In this document: piece by piece, positions 1 through 7,925 of the stretch | Numbering within the stretch: position 1 is the stretch's first letter | Layout of the letters: the number at the start of each line of letters is the position of its first letter | Assembly (NCBI RefSeq): GCF_030499535.1 | Contig: NZ_JASTLB010000001.1 | Span: forward strand, 4,154,001 to 4,218,000 | Direction: 5' to 3' | Origin: Streptomyces sp. TG1A-8 | GTDB taxonomy: Bacteria; Actinomycetota; Actinomycetes; Streptomycetales; Streptomycetaceae | Length of the DNA: 64,000 nt | Position numbers and translations under genes: made by a program | Notes under the pieces: model-generated | Database searches by the model: none | Seen by the model: the letters and a program-made list of their open reading frames with translations, nothing else | Told to the model about the DNA's origin: nothing

Positions 1-1046
1 TCCTCGGCGGTTTCCTCACCGAGTACCTGGACTGGCGCTGGACCTTCTTCGTGAACGTCCCGTTCGCCGTCGTGGCCGCGGCCGGCGCCTACTTCGTCAT
101 CCGCGAGCCGCAGGGCGGCCGCAACCGCTCGCCGCTCGACATACCCGGCGTGGTGCTGTCCACCCTCGGCCTGGTCGCGCTGGTCTACGGTTTCACCCGC
201 GCCGAGTCCGACGGCTGGGGCGACTCGGTGACCATCGGCATGTTCGTCGCGTCCGCCGTGCTGCTCCTGTCGTTCGTCCTGGTCGAGTCCCGGGTGAAGG
301 CCCCGCTGCTGCCGCTGCGCGTGGTCAGGGACCGCAGCCGCGGCGGCATCTACCTCTCCCTGGGCCTGGCGATCATCGGCATGTTCGGCCTGTTCCTCTT
401 CCTGACCTACTACCTGCAGGTCGTGAAGGGCTACTCGCCGGTCAAGACCGGCTTCGCGTTCCTGCCGATGGTGGCCGGCATGATCACCGGCTCCACCCAG
501 ATCGGCGCCCGGCTGATGACCCGCGTCCCGGCCCGGCTGCTGATGGGCCCCGGCTTCCTGGTCGCCGGCCTCGGCATGCTGCTGCTGACCCAGCTGGAGA
601 TCGGCTCCTCGTACGCCACCCTGCTGCTGCCCGCGATGGTGCTGCTCGGCCTCGGCATGGGCACGGCGTTCATGCCGGCCATGTCGCTGGCCACCCAGGG
701 CGTCCTGCCCCGGGACGCCGGTGTCGCGTCCGCGATGGTCAACACCTCGCAGCAGGTGGGCGGCGCGATCGGCACCGCCCTGCTGAACACCGTGGCCGCC
801 TCGGCGACCACGTCGTACATCGCGGGCCACATCGCCGGTGCCACCTCCGGGCCGCAGCGGCAGCTGGTCCAGCTGCAGGGCATGGTGCACGGCTACAGCA
901 CGGCGATCTGGTGCGCCGTCGGCATCCTGATGCTGGCCTCGCTGATCGCCTTCACGCTCGTCAACGCCGGCCGTCCGGACACCACCAGGGTGGCCTCCGG
1001 CGAGGGTGCCCAGGACGAGGTGCCGGTGCCGGTGGTCGCCCACTGA
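1..1046 (+). CDS. MFS drug-export permease, DHA2 (EmrB/QacA-like) family, 5' end outside window
   Basis: The open frame enters from the left edge without a start, so only the C-terminal two thirds is present. The visible part begins in a stretch reading LGGFLTEYLDWRWTFFVNVP, the conserved loop after TM5 of 14-helix DHA2 exporters. About eight further hydrophobic segments follow. The family pumps hydrophobic drugs out of the cell using the proton gradient. It ends in a short Glu/Val-rich tail at a TGA. A MarR gene lies convergently 42 bases downstream. MarR proteins often control such exporters, but here the MarR gene faces away and shares its promoter region with the dioxygenase, so a link to this exporter is only inferred. 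Confidence 0.9.
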   Translation, partial: LGGFLTEYLDWRWTFFVNVPFAVVAAAGAYFVIREPQGGRNRSPLDIPGVVLSTLGLVALVYGFTRAESDGWGDSVTIGMFVASAVLLLSFVLVESRVKAPLLPLRVVRDRSRGGIYLSLGLAIIGMFGLFLFLTYYLQVVKGYSPVKTGFAFLPMVAGMITGSTQIGARLMTRVPARLLMGPGFLVAGLGMLLLTQLEIGSSYATLLLPAMVLLGLGMGTAFMPAMSLATQGVLPRDAGVASAMVNTSQQVGGAIGTALLNTVAASATTSYIAGHIAGATSGPQRQLVQLQGMVHGYSTAIWCAVGILMLASLIAFTLVNAGRPDTTRVASGEGAQDEVPVPVVAH

Positions 1047-1088
1047 GCCCCCGCGCGGTGCCCCGCCGCTGAGCCCCCGCGCGGGGGC

Positions 1089-1598
1089 TCAGCGGAGCCA
1101 GGGCAGGTCCGCCCCCGCTTCGTCGGGCTGGAGGCCCTCGGCGACGATCTCCATGATCTCGCCGAGGGCCTTCTGCTGGTCCGGGGTGAGCCGCTCGAAC
1201 ATCGCCTGCCGCACCGCGGCCACGTGGCCGGGCGCGGTGCGCCGCAGCACCCCGGCGCCTTCGTCGGTGAGCACCGCGAACTGGCCGCGCTTGTCGGAGG
1301 GGCACTCCTCGCGGCGGACCCAGCCGTTCCTCTCCAGGCGTGCGACCGCGTGCGAGAGCCGGGACCGGGTGATCTTCGACTTCATGGCCAGCTCGGTCAT
1401 CCGCAGCCGGCGGCGTGGCGCCTCGGCGAGGGTGACGAGGAGGCCGTAGTAGACGTGCGGCATGCCCGCGTCGCGCTGCAGCTGCCGGTCGAGGTGGTCC
1501 TCCAGCAGGGTGGTGGCGTGCAGGTAGGCGCGCCAGACGCGCTGCTCCTCGTCGGTGAGCCAGCGGTGGCGGCCGCCGGATTCCGTTGCCGTGTTCAT
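1089..1598 (-). CDS. MarR-family transcriptional regulator
   Basis: A 169-residue winged-helix regulator. The N-terminal dimerisation helix (about residues 15-45) is followed by the DNA-binding part LRMTELAMKSKITRSRLSHA and the wing RREECPSDKRG, both typical of MarR. The ATG at 1598 puts the N-terminus at MNTATESGG. The frame stays open upstream across the dioxygenase on the other strand, but that extension is antisense. The gene is divergent from the LigB-type dioxygenase at 1743 across about 145 bases of unusually AT-rich DNA, the usual arrangement for a MarR repressor and the gene it controls. The ligand is unknown, but a phenolic compound would suit the neighbour. Confidence 0.92.
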   Translation of the reverse strand: MNTATESGGRHRWLTDEEQRVWRAYLHATTLLEDHLDRQLQRDAGMPHVYYGLLVTLAEAPRRRLRMTELAMKSKITRSRLSHAVARLERNGWVRREECPSDKRGQFAVLTDEGAGVLRRTAPGHVAAVRQAMFERLTPDQQKALGEIMEIVAEGLQPDEAGADLPWLR

Positions 1599-1663
1599 GT
1601 GTCCCACTGTACGGGGCATCTCTTTGAAATTTGAACAATTTGTACGTATGCTGAGGGGCAAGA

Positions 1664-1679
1664 GCTTGAGAGTTAAAGC
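1664..1679. promoter_or_regulatory. candidate MarR operator between divergent genes
   Basis: GCTTGAGAGTTAAAGC has matching outer arms GCTT/AAGC (5 of 6 positions palindromic) in a locally AT-rich stretch. A second AT-rich block lies at about 1620-1650, with TTTGAA repeated twice. Placement between marR and the dioxygenase suggests autoregulation and repression of the enzyme gene. The exact half-sites are uncertain. Confidence 0.4.
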
Positions 1680-1742
1680 AACTTGCCAGCCGAAGCACCC
1701 AGTACCCCCCTGGGGGTGGGCCGAGCACCGGGAGCCGCCGCC

Positions 1743-2555
1743 ATGTCCGCCGCACCGCAGGAGACCTCCGCCGCAGGCCGCGGGCGCATGCCCGCCCTCT
1801 ACCTGAGCCACGGAGCCCCGCCGCTCGCCGACGACCCGGTCTGGCCCGGCCAGCTCGCCGCCTGGTCCGCCGCCCTGCCCCGGCCCCGGGCGATCCTCGT
1901 GGTCTCCGCGCACTGGGAGGAGGCCCCCCTCGCCCTCGGCGCCACCCGCACCGTCCCGCTCGTCTACGACTTCTGGGGCTTCCCCGAGCGCTACTACCGC
2001 GTCCGGTACGCCGCGCCCGGCGCCCCCGGGCTGGCCGACTCCGTCCGCAAGCTGCTGCGCGCCCCCGGCGTCCCCGTCCAGGACATCCCCGACCGCGGCC
2101 TCGACCACGGTGCCTACGTCCCGCTCGTCGAGATGTTCCCGGACGCCGACATCCCCGTGCTGCAGGTCTCCCTGCCCACCCTCGACCCGGTCCGCCTGAT
2201 GGACCTCGGCCGCAGGCTCGCCCCGCTGCGCGACGAGGGCGTGCTGATCGTCGGCTCCGGCTTCTTCACCCACAACCTGGCCGCCCTGCGCCACACCGGC
2301 GGCGGCGTGCCGAGCTGGTCCGCCGAGTTCGACGACTGGGGCAGGCGCGCGCTGGAGGCCCGCGACTGGGACGCCCTGCTGGACTTCCTCCACAAGGCCC
2401 CGGCCGGCCGCTACGCCCACCCGCGCACCGAGCACTTCGCCCCGCTCTTCGTCACCCTGGGCGCGGCGGACGCGGGCGGCGGGCCGGACGCGCAGAAGTC
2501 GGTGATCGACGGGTTCTGGATGGGCATGGCGAAGCGCTCGGTGCAGTTCGGCTGA
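1743..2555 (+). CDS. LigB-type class III extradiol dioxygenase (DODA-like)
   Basis: A 270-residue protein of the 4,5-DOPA-extradiol-dioxygenase-like family, a non-haem iron (or zinc) ring-cleaving fold. The four conserved metal or catalytic histidines are visible in order: LYLSHGAPP near the start, VVSAHWEEAP, GLDHGAYVPL and SGFFTHNLAAL. I chose the ATG at 1743 because the family begins only a few residues before the first His motif. An in-frame ATG 60 bases upstream has no ribosome-binding site. It is divergent from marR, so substrate-induced expression is likely. The physiological phenol is not evident from sequence; bacterial members often have unassigned substrates. Confidence 0.88.
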   Translation: MSAAPQETSAAGRGRMPALYLSHGAPPLADDPVWPGQLAAWSAALPRPRAILVVSAHWEEAPLALGATRTVPLVYDFWGFPERYYRVRYAAPGAPGLADSVRKLLRAPGVPVQDIPDRGLDHGAYVPLVEMFPDADIPVLQVSLPTLDPVRLMDLGRRLAPLRDEGVLIVGSGFFTHNLAALRHTGGGVPSWSAEFDDWGRRALEARDWDALLDFLHKAPAGRYAHPRTEHFAPLFVTLGAADAGGGPDAQKSVIDGFWMGMAKRSVQFG

Positions 2556-2559
2556 CGCT

Positions 2560-3059
2560 TCAGCCCGGCTCGTTCTCGTGCCGGGCCACGTCCCGGTGGC
2601 GGCCGAACTCGCGGCCCACCTCGTGGTGCGTGCCCACGTGCCGGAAGCCGAAGCGTCGTGCGGCCGCGTCGACGCCTCGTTCGGCTGGGCGGTCCCGGCG
2701 TGGGCGCGGTGCGCGTCCTGCCCGGCCAGCGCCTCGAAGAGGGCGCCGTGGAGCGGCGGGCCGATGCCGCGCCGGCCGGCGTGCGGGGCGACGTACACCG
2801 ACGTCTCCACCGAGGTGGCGTACGCCGGCTTCGTCCGGTGGGGGCCGGAGGTGGCGTACCCCAGGATCCGGCGGGAACCGGTGTCGGTGGCAACCATCAG
2901 GCGGTGCGGGCCGTCCTCCGGGTGGGAGAGCAGCCGGGGGCGGCGCTCCCGGGCGGTGCGGACCGCCGTGCGGAATGTGACGGCCGTCTCACGCGCGTAG
3001 TGGTTGTAGGGGTTCGTGAGGGCGTCGAGGTCCGCCCCGGTCCCCGGCCTGACCTGCAC
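2560..3059 (-). pseudogene. GNAT acetyltransferase (PAT/Bar-like), frameshifted
   Basis: The first two thirds reads as a phosphinothricin-acetyltransferase-like GNAT: MQVRPGTGADLDALTNPYNH, then the acetyl-CoA-binding region VAPHAGRRGIGPPL and AQPNEASTRPH. After that His the frame fails. The expected continuation RFGFRHVGTHHEVGR is found one base out of register and runs to a TGA at 2560-2562. A single missing base near 2655-2660 (GAG read as GA) explains the break. As given, the protein would lose its last strand and helix. It is either a true pseudogene or a sequencing error. Several substitutions in conserved positions (LYNHY to PYNHY, LLYEAL to PLHGAL) favour decay. Confidence 0.75.
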
Positions 3060-3141
3060 CTCTGTACCTGCGGACGACCTCGCGCCCCTCTGCGTGGCGG
3101 AACAGGGTACTGCATGATCAGAAAATTTGAGGGACGGGTTG

Positions 3142-3167
3142 GGAATTCTGTCCGGATTCCAGTCGTT
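3142..3167 (+). promoter_or_regulatory. SigR-type promoter of hrdD
   Basis: GGAAT at 3142-3146 is followed by exactly 18 bases and GTT at 3165-3167. This is a perfect match to the Streptomyces SigR consensus GGAAT-N18-GTT. It implies a start site near 3173-3176 and a leader of about 100 bases before the hrdD ATG. hrdD is an established SigR target in S. coelicolor, which supports the assignment. Confidence 0.88.
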
Positions 3168-3273
3168 GTTTCCCTCGGATGCAGGGCACTCGAGAAGAGT
3201 TCCGGAAGTCGGACCCGAGTCCCCGAGCGTTCGTCAGGACCACCTGCCAGCCCACCATCGCAAGGGAGCACGC

Positions 3274-4275
<1,002 letters not shown>

Positions 4276-4423
4276 CCGCCGCGGGCGTACGGTGGCCCGG
4301 TACGGCCCCGTGATCGCCCCGGGCGCCGCGCGGCGGCGGATGCATGCCGCGTGCGCCGGGTGGCGAAAGACGGCGCAAACATGGCGCGGTACCGCCGCTT
4401 CAAAGACGGGGAGCGAGGGAAAA

Positions 4424-4456
4424 GTCCTGCGGGCCCGGGAACCGGACCCGCAGGAC
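4424..4456. terminator. strong hairpin downstream of hrdD
   Basis: Perfect 10-bp arms GTCCTGCGGG and CCCGCAGGAC enclose a second 4-bp CCGG/CCGG stem with a GAA loop. There is no U-run, as is usual for Streptomyces terminators. It sits about 150 bases after the hrdD stop. The rest of 4276-4818 shows no coding pattern on either strand apart from GC-rich shadow frames. Confidence 0.6.
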
Positions 4457-4744
4457 CGCACTCCCCGCTCCCTCCGCACCCGGCCCGCGGCACCCCGCGT
4501 GCCACCGCAACCACCGTGCCGGCCGGACCGGCTCGGCCGACCGAGCCACGTCCCGACGCAATCCCCCCGGCGCCGGGACCTCCCAGAGCCGGGCCTCGGC
4601 GCCTATCCCCCCCGGGCGCCGGGGCCCGGCCTCTTCCGTCAGGACCCGGACAAGGGCGGGCCGCGGCGGGGGGAGGGCGCGGGAACCGCGAGCCGGACGG
4701 GCGGGCCGGCGGCGGGCGGAGGGCCGGACGGCAGGCCGAAGTGG

Positions 4745-4798
4745 GGGTCACCCCGTACCTGAACCCCGGGGTGACCCACCGGATGGCAGATTCTGCCA
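4745..4798 (+). promoter_or_regulatory. two inverted repeats before the TetR gene, probable autoregulatory operator
   Basis: The first repeat is GGGTCACCCCG (4745-4755) and its exact complement (4767-4777), separated by 11 bases. The second is TGGCAGATTCTGCCA at 4784-4798, a 15-bp palindrome with perfect 7-bp arms and one central base. It lies 20 bases before the GTG at 4819. Size and position fit a TetR-dimer operator controlling its own gene. Confidence 0.6.
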
Positions 4799-4818
4799 CA
4801 GCGGCATAGCCTGCCGAC

Positions 4819-5700
4819 GTGAGCACCCCCCGCAACACCGGCACCACCGCAGAGCAGTCCGTTTCCGCCGCGCCCCCGCCCTCCGCCCCCTCCCTCACCG
4901 AGCGCCGCAAGGCCGAGACCCGGATGGAGATCGCCCGTGCGGCGGCGGCCCTCTTCGTCCGCCAGGGTCTGCGGGCCACCCGCGCCGAGGACATCGCCCA
5001 GGCGGCCGGCGTCGCCCCGCGCACCTTCTACCGCTACTTCGCCGCCAAGGAGGAAGCGGTGGCCCCCCTCTACGCGGCGGGCGCCCAGCGCTGGACGGAC
5101 GCGGTCCGCGCGGCCCCGGCCGGCCTGTCCGTCCCGGCGGCCCTGGAGCACGCCGTGGAGCACACCCTCACTCCGGGACAGGGGGTCACCTCGGCCTCGT
5201 GGGAGTGGGTCCGCACCCTGATCCGCCTGGCCGACGCGAGCCCCGCGCTGCGGAAGGTGTGGGCGGAGGTGTGCCAGGCGTCGGAGGTGGCCCTGGCGGG
5301 GATCCTGGCGGAGCGGCAGCGCGAGCGGGTGCGGCGGTCGCCGGGTGGGGGAGGGGCGGCCGGCGAGAGGGGCGACGGGGCGGCCGGCCGGGCGGGCGAT
5401 GCCGGGGACGACGCGGCCGGAGGCCGGTCCGCCGGCACGTACGGCACCGGCGACGGGGCCACCGACCCGCCCCCCGTCACGCCGCAGCTCCGCTTCGCCG
5501 CCGCGGTCGCCGGGGCGGCCGTGCGGGTGGCCGTCGAATGCTGGGCCGCCACCGGGGCCGCACCCACCGGCCCGGACGGCCCCGCGGCCCTGGCCCTGCG
5601 CAACCTGGCGGCGCTGGGGGACTTCGGCTGGGACGAGGACGGCCCGAAGGGTCCCGCCCGCCCCGCGGGCGGACGGCGGGATCCGGACGAGGCACCCTAG
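4819..5700 (+). CDS. TetR-family transcriptional regulator
   Basis: 293 residues. The TetR DNA-binding domain spans about residues 28-85 (ERRKAETRMEIARAAAALFV, then TRAEDIAQAAGVAPRTFYRYF, ending in the family hallmark TFYRYF). The C-terminal half is longer than usual because a Gly/Ala/Asp-rich low-complexity linker (about residues 174-218) is inserted between ligand-domain helices. Start GTG at 4819; no clear ribosome-binding site, so a leaderless or weak start is possible. In S. coelicolor the gene next to hrdD is a TetR regulator whose overexpression was reported to repress antibiotics and sporulation. Position and family suggest this is its orthologue; I infer this from context, not from alignment. 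Confidence 0.9.
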   Translation: MSTPRNTGTTAEQSVSAAPPPSAPSLTERRKAETRMEIARAAAALFVRQGLRATRAEDIAQAAGVAPRTFYRYFAAKEEAVAPLYAAGAQRWTDAVRAAPAGLSVPAALEHAVEHTLTPGQGVTSASWEWVRTLIRLADASPALRKVWAEVCQASEVALAGILAERQRERVRRSPGGGGAAGERGDGAAGRAGDAGDDAAGGRSAGTYGTGDGATDPPPVTPQLRFAAAVAGAAVRVAVECWAATGAAPTGPDGPAALALRNLAALGDFGWDEDGPKGPARPAGGRRDPDEAP

Positions 5701-5903
5701 GCCCGCGCGCCCCCCCGCCCTGCTCGGCCGTCCGCCCAGCTCCCGGACGCACACCACGAGCTCCTCCGGCGCCCGCACCACGAACTCGCACCCCGCCCTC
5801 GCCAGCCGCTCCGCCAGCCACTCCACGCGGGAGCCGACCCGGTGCGGGCGCTGCCGGATCCGGTCCCTGCTTCCCGAGCGAGCACCGGCATTGTCCGTTC
5901 GTG

Positions 5904-5953
5904 TCCGGACGGTGCCCGAATCCGTTTACTTTCCGGACGTCAGTGCGTAGTCT
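5904..5953 (+). promoter_or_regulatory. fru operon promoter and candidate FruR sites
   Basis: TTTACT at 5925-5930, 17 bases, then TAGTCT at 5948-5953 form a reasonable vegetative -35/-10 pair about 45 bases before the fruR ATG. Two copies of TCCGGAC lie at 5904-5910 and 5932-5938, each containing the palindrome TCCGGA. The second falls between -35 and -10, where a repressor would block polymerase. These could be FruR sites; the operator assignment is inference. The rest of 5701-5903 shows nothing I can call. Confidence 0.45.
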
Positions 5954-5998
5954 CTCGATGAAACCACATGTTCGGGCGCGAATCGGAGGCAAGTGGGC

Positions 5999-6760
5999 AT
6001 GTACGCACCGGAGCGGCAGCAGGAGATCCTCCGGCTCGCCCGGGACGGGGGCCGGGTGGACGTGCTGTCCCTGGCCGAGGAGTTCCAGGTCACGGCGGAG
6101 ACGATCCGCCGCGACCTCAAGGCCCTCGACCGCGCCGGCCTCGTCCGCCGGGTGCACGGCGGCGCCATCCCGGCCGGCCGCCTGGACTTCGAGCCGGACC
6201 TCGCCGAACGCGAGTCCACCGCCTCCGGCGAGAAGGACCGCATCGCCAAGGCGGCCCTGGCCGAACTGCCCACCGAGGGCACGCTGGTCCTCGACGCCGG
6301 TACGACGGTGGCGCGGGTGGCCGCCGCGATCCCGCTGGAGGCCTCCCTCACGGTCGTCACGCACAGCCTGCCCATCGCCACCCGCCTCGCCGACCACCCG
6401 GGCATCCAGCTCCACCTGGTCGGGGGCCGGGTGCGGCACCGCACCCGCGCCGCCGTGGACGCCTGGGCACTGCGCGCGTACGGCGAGATCCGCGCCGACG
6501 TGCTGTTCGTCGCGGCCAACGGCTTCTCCGCCGAGCACGGTCTGACCACCCCCGACCTCGCCGAGGCCGCGGTCAAGCGCGCGGCCGTGGCCGCCGCCCG
6601 CCGTGTGGTCCTCCTCGCCGACTCCGCCAAGCACGGCCAGGAGCACTTCGCCCGCTTCGGCGACCTGGGCGACGTGGACCTGCTGATCACCGACAGCGGG
6701 CTGGACGAGGAAGACGCCGCCGCCATCGAACGCGGCGGCACGGAAGTGGTGCGCGCATGA
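5999..6760 (+). CDS. fruR: DeoR-family regulator of the fructose operon
   Basis: 253 residues. The N-terminal DeoR helix-turn-helix is clear (VDVLSLAEEFQVTAETIRRD, residues about 20-39) and is followed by the family hallmark VRRVHGGAIP. The C-terminal sugar-phosphate sensor has the phosphate loop DAGTTVARVAAAIP and VDAWALRAYGEIRADVLF. I chose ATG 5999 over GTG 5993 because GGAGG at 5985-5989 is nine bases before the ATG but only three before the GTG. The stop overlaps the fruK start (ATGA), so the two are translationally coupled. By analogy with S. coelicolor, it should repress fruKA until fructose 1-phosphate accumulates. Confidence 0.9.
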   Translation: MYAPERQQEILRLARDGGRVDVLSLAEEFQVTAETIRRDLKALDRAGLVRRVHGGAIPAGRLDFEPDLAERESTASGEKDRIAKAALAELPTEGTLVLDAGTTVARVAAAIPLEASLTVVTHSLPIATRLADHPGIQLHLVGGRVRHRTRAAVDAWALRAYGEIRADVLFVAANGFSAEHGLTTPDLAEAAVKRAAVAAARRVVLLADSAKHGQEHFARFGDLGDVDLLITDSGLDEEDAAAIERGGTEVVRA

Positions 6761-7704
6761 TCCTCACCGTCACCCCCAACCCGTCCCTCGACCGCACCTA
6801 CGAGGTCCCCGCCCTGGAGCGCGGCGAGGTCGTCCGCGCCACCGGCGAGCGCACGGACCCCGGCGGCAAGGGCGTCAACGTCTCGCGCGCCGTCGCCGCC
6901 GCCGGACGGCGCACGGTGGCCGTCCTGCCCCTGGGGGGCGCGCCCGGCGCGCTCGTCGCCGAGCTGCTGGACGCGCAGGGCATCGAGGTCGCCCCGGTCC
7001 CGGTCGCCGGGGCCACCCGCTCCAACATCGCGCTCGCGGAGGCGAACGGCGTGCTGACGAAGATCAACGCGCCGGGTCCCGAACTGTCGGCGGCGGAGCA
7101 GGAACTCCTCCTGGACACCGTGCGCGAACAGTCCCGGGACGCCGACTGGATCGCCTGCTGCGGCAGCCTGCCCCGGGGTCTGGCGCCCTCCTGGTACGCC
7201 GACGCGGTCACGCGGGCGCACGCCGGGGGTGCCCGGATCGCCCTGGACACCTCGGGGCGCGCGCTGCTGGAGGCGCTGCGGGCCCGGCCCGACGTGGTGA
7301 AGCCCAACGCCGAGGAACTGGCGGAAGCCGTCGGGCGCCCGCTGGCGACCGTCGGGGACGCGGTGAAGGCCGCCGAGGAACTGCGCGAAATGGGCGCGCG
7401 CACCGTGCTCGCCAGCCTGGGCGCCGACGGCCAGCTCCTCGTGGACGACGCCGGCACCTGGTTCGGCAGCGCGCGCGTGAGCGCCGTACGCAGCAACGTG
7501 GGTGCCGGCGACTCCTCCCTCGCCGGCTTCCTGATCGCCGGCGGCAGCGGCCCGGAGGCGCTCGCCTCCGCCGTCGCCCACGGCGCCGCGGCCGTGCGGC
7601 TGCCCGGCAGCGTGATGCCCACCCCCGCCGACCTGGACCCGGCCGCGGTCGGCGTCACCGCCGAGGTCCCCGTCGACCGCGAACTGACGGAGCCGGTGAC
7701 ATGA
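6757..7704 (+). CDS. fruK: 1-phosphofructokinase
   Basis: 315 residues, PfkB-family kinase that phosphorylates fructose 1-phosphate to fructose 1,6-bisphosphate with ATP. It starts with the family hallmark MILTVTPNPSLDRTYEV. It then has the substrate-binding DPGGKGVNVSRAVAAAG, the nucleotide-site residues KPNAEEL and the anion hole with catalytic Asp in NVGAGDSSLAGF. The ATG overlaps the fruR stop by four bases. The next frame downstream starts inside its own stop codon. It takes the product of FruA, which is encoded downstream, and feeds it into glycolysis. Confidence 0.95.
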   Translation: MILTVTPNPSLDRTYEVPALERGEVVRATGERTDPGGKGVNVSRAVAAAGRRTVAVLPLGGAPGALVAELLDAQGIEVAPVPVAGATRSNIALAEANGVLTKINAPGPELSAAEQELLLDTVREQSRDADWIACCGSLPRGLAPSWYADAVTRAHAGGARIALDTSGRALLEALRARPDVVKPNAEELAEAVGRPLATVGDAVKAAEELREMGARTVLASLGADGQLLVDDAGTWFGSARVSAVRSNVGAGDSSLAGFLIAGGSGPEALASAVAHGAAAVRLPGSVMPTPADLDPAAVGVTAEVPVDRELTEPVT

Positions 7705-7925
7705 ACGCCTCCCCACCGGCCGTTCTCCCACCGGCCGTTCTCCCACCGGCCGTCTTCCCGCCGGCCGTTCCCCCACCGATCGTCTCCCTGCCGGCAGCCG
7801 GGCCGCCGGCAGCCGGGCCACCCGTCGTCCGCCCACCCGCCGTATCCCCCACCGCACCCCCGTCCCCCCGTCCGCCCGCACCACCGCCCGGGCGATACGC
7901 GCGCAGAGGAGCCCGCGATGAGTGA
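7701..7925 (+). CDS. proline-rich 74-codon frame over a minisatellite between fruK and fruA
   Basis: The frame starts at an ATG overlapping the fruK stop (ATGA) and ends at a TGA inside the fruA start region, so it spans the gap exactly. Its N-terminal half is a degenerate 15-bp tandem repeat encoding PPAVL/PPAVF units; the rest is Pro/Ala-rich. Perfect overlap coupling on both sides suggests ribosomes can traverse it. The composition, however, has no fold, and the length probably varies between strains. It may be only a repeat-expanded spacer kept open so that translation carries through to fruA, which has its own AGAGGAG site at 7905-7911. Confidence 0.4.
   Translation: MNASPPAVLPPAVLPPAVFPPAVPPPIVSLPAAGPPAAGPPVVRPPAVSPTAPPSPRPPAPPPGRYARRGARDE

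Noticed and set aside
1089..3059. A 656-codon minus-strand frame covering MarR, antisense dioxygenase and GNAT
   Set aside because: It merely joins two real genes through antisense of the dioxygenase; starts and homology break at 1598 and 2560.
4344..6545. A 733-codon plus-strand frame across hrdD-TetR-fruR
   Set aside because: Arg/Gly/Pro shadow of the TetR and DeoR genes in other frames. No start site or motif.
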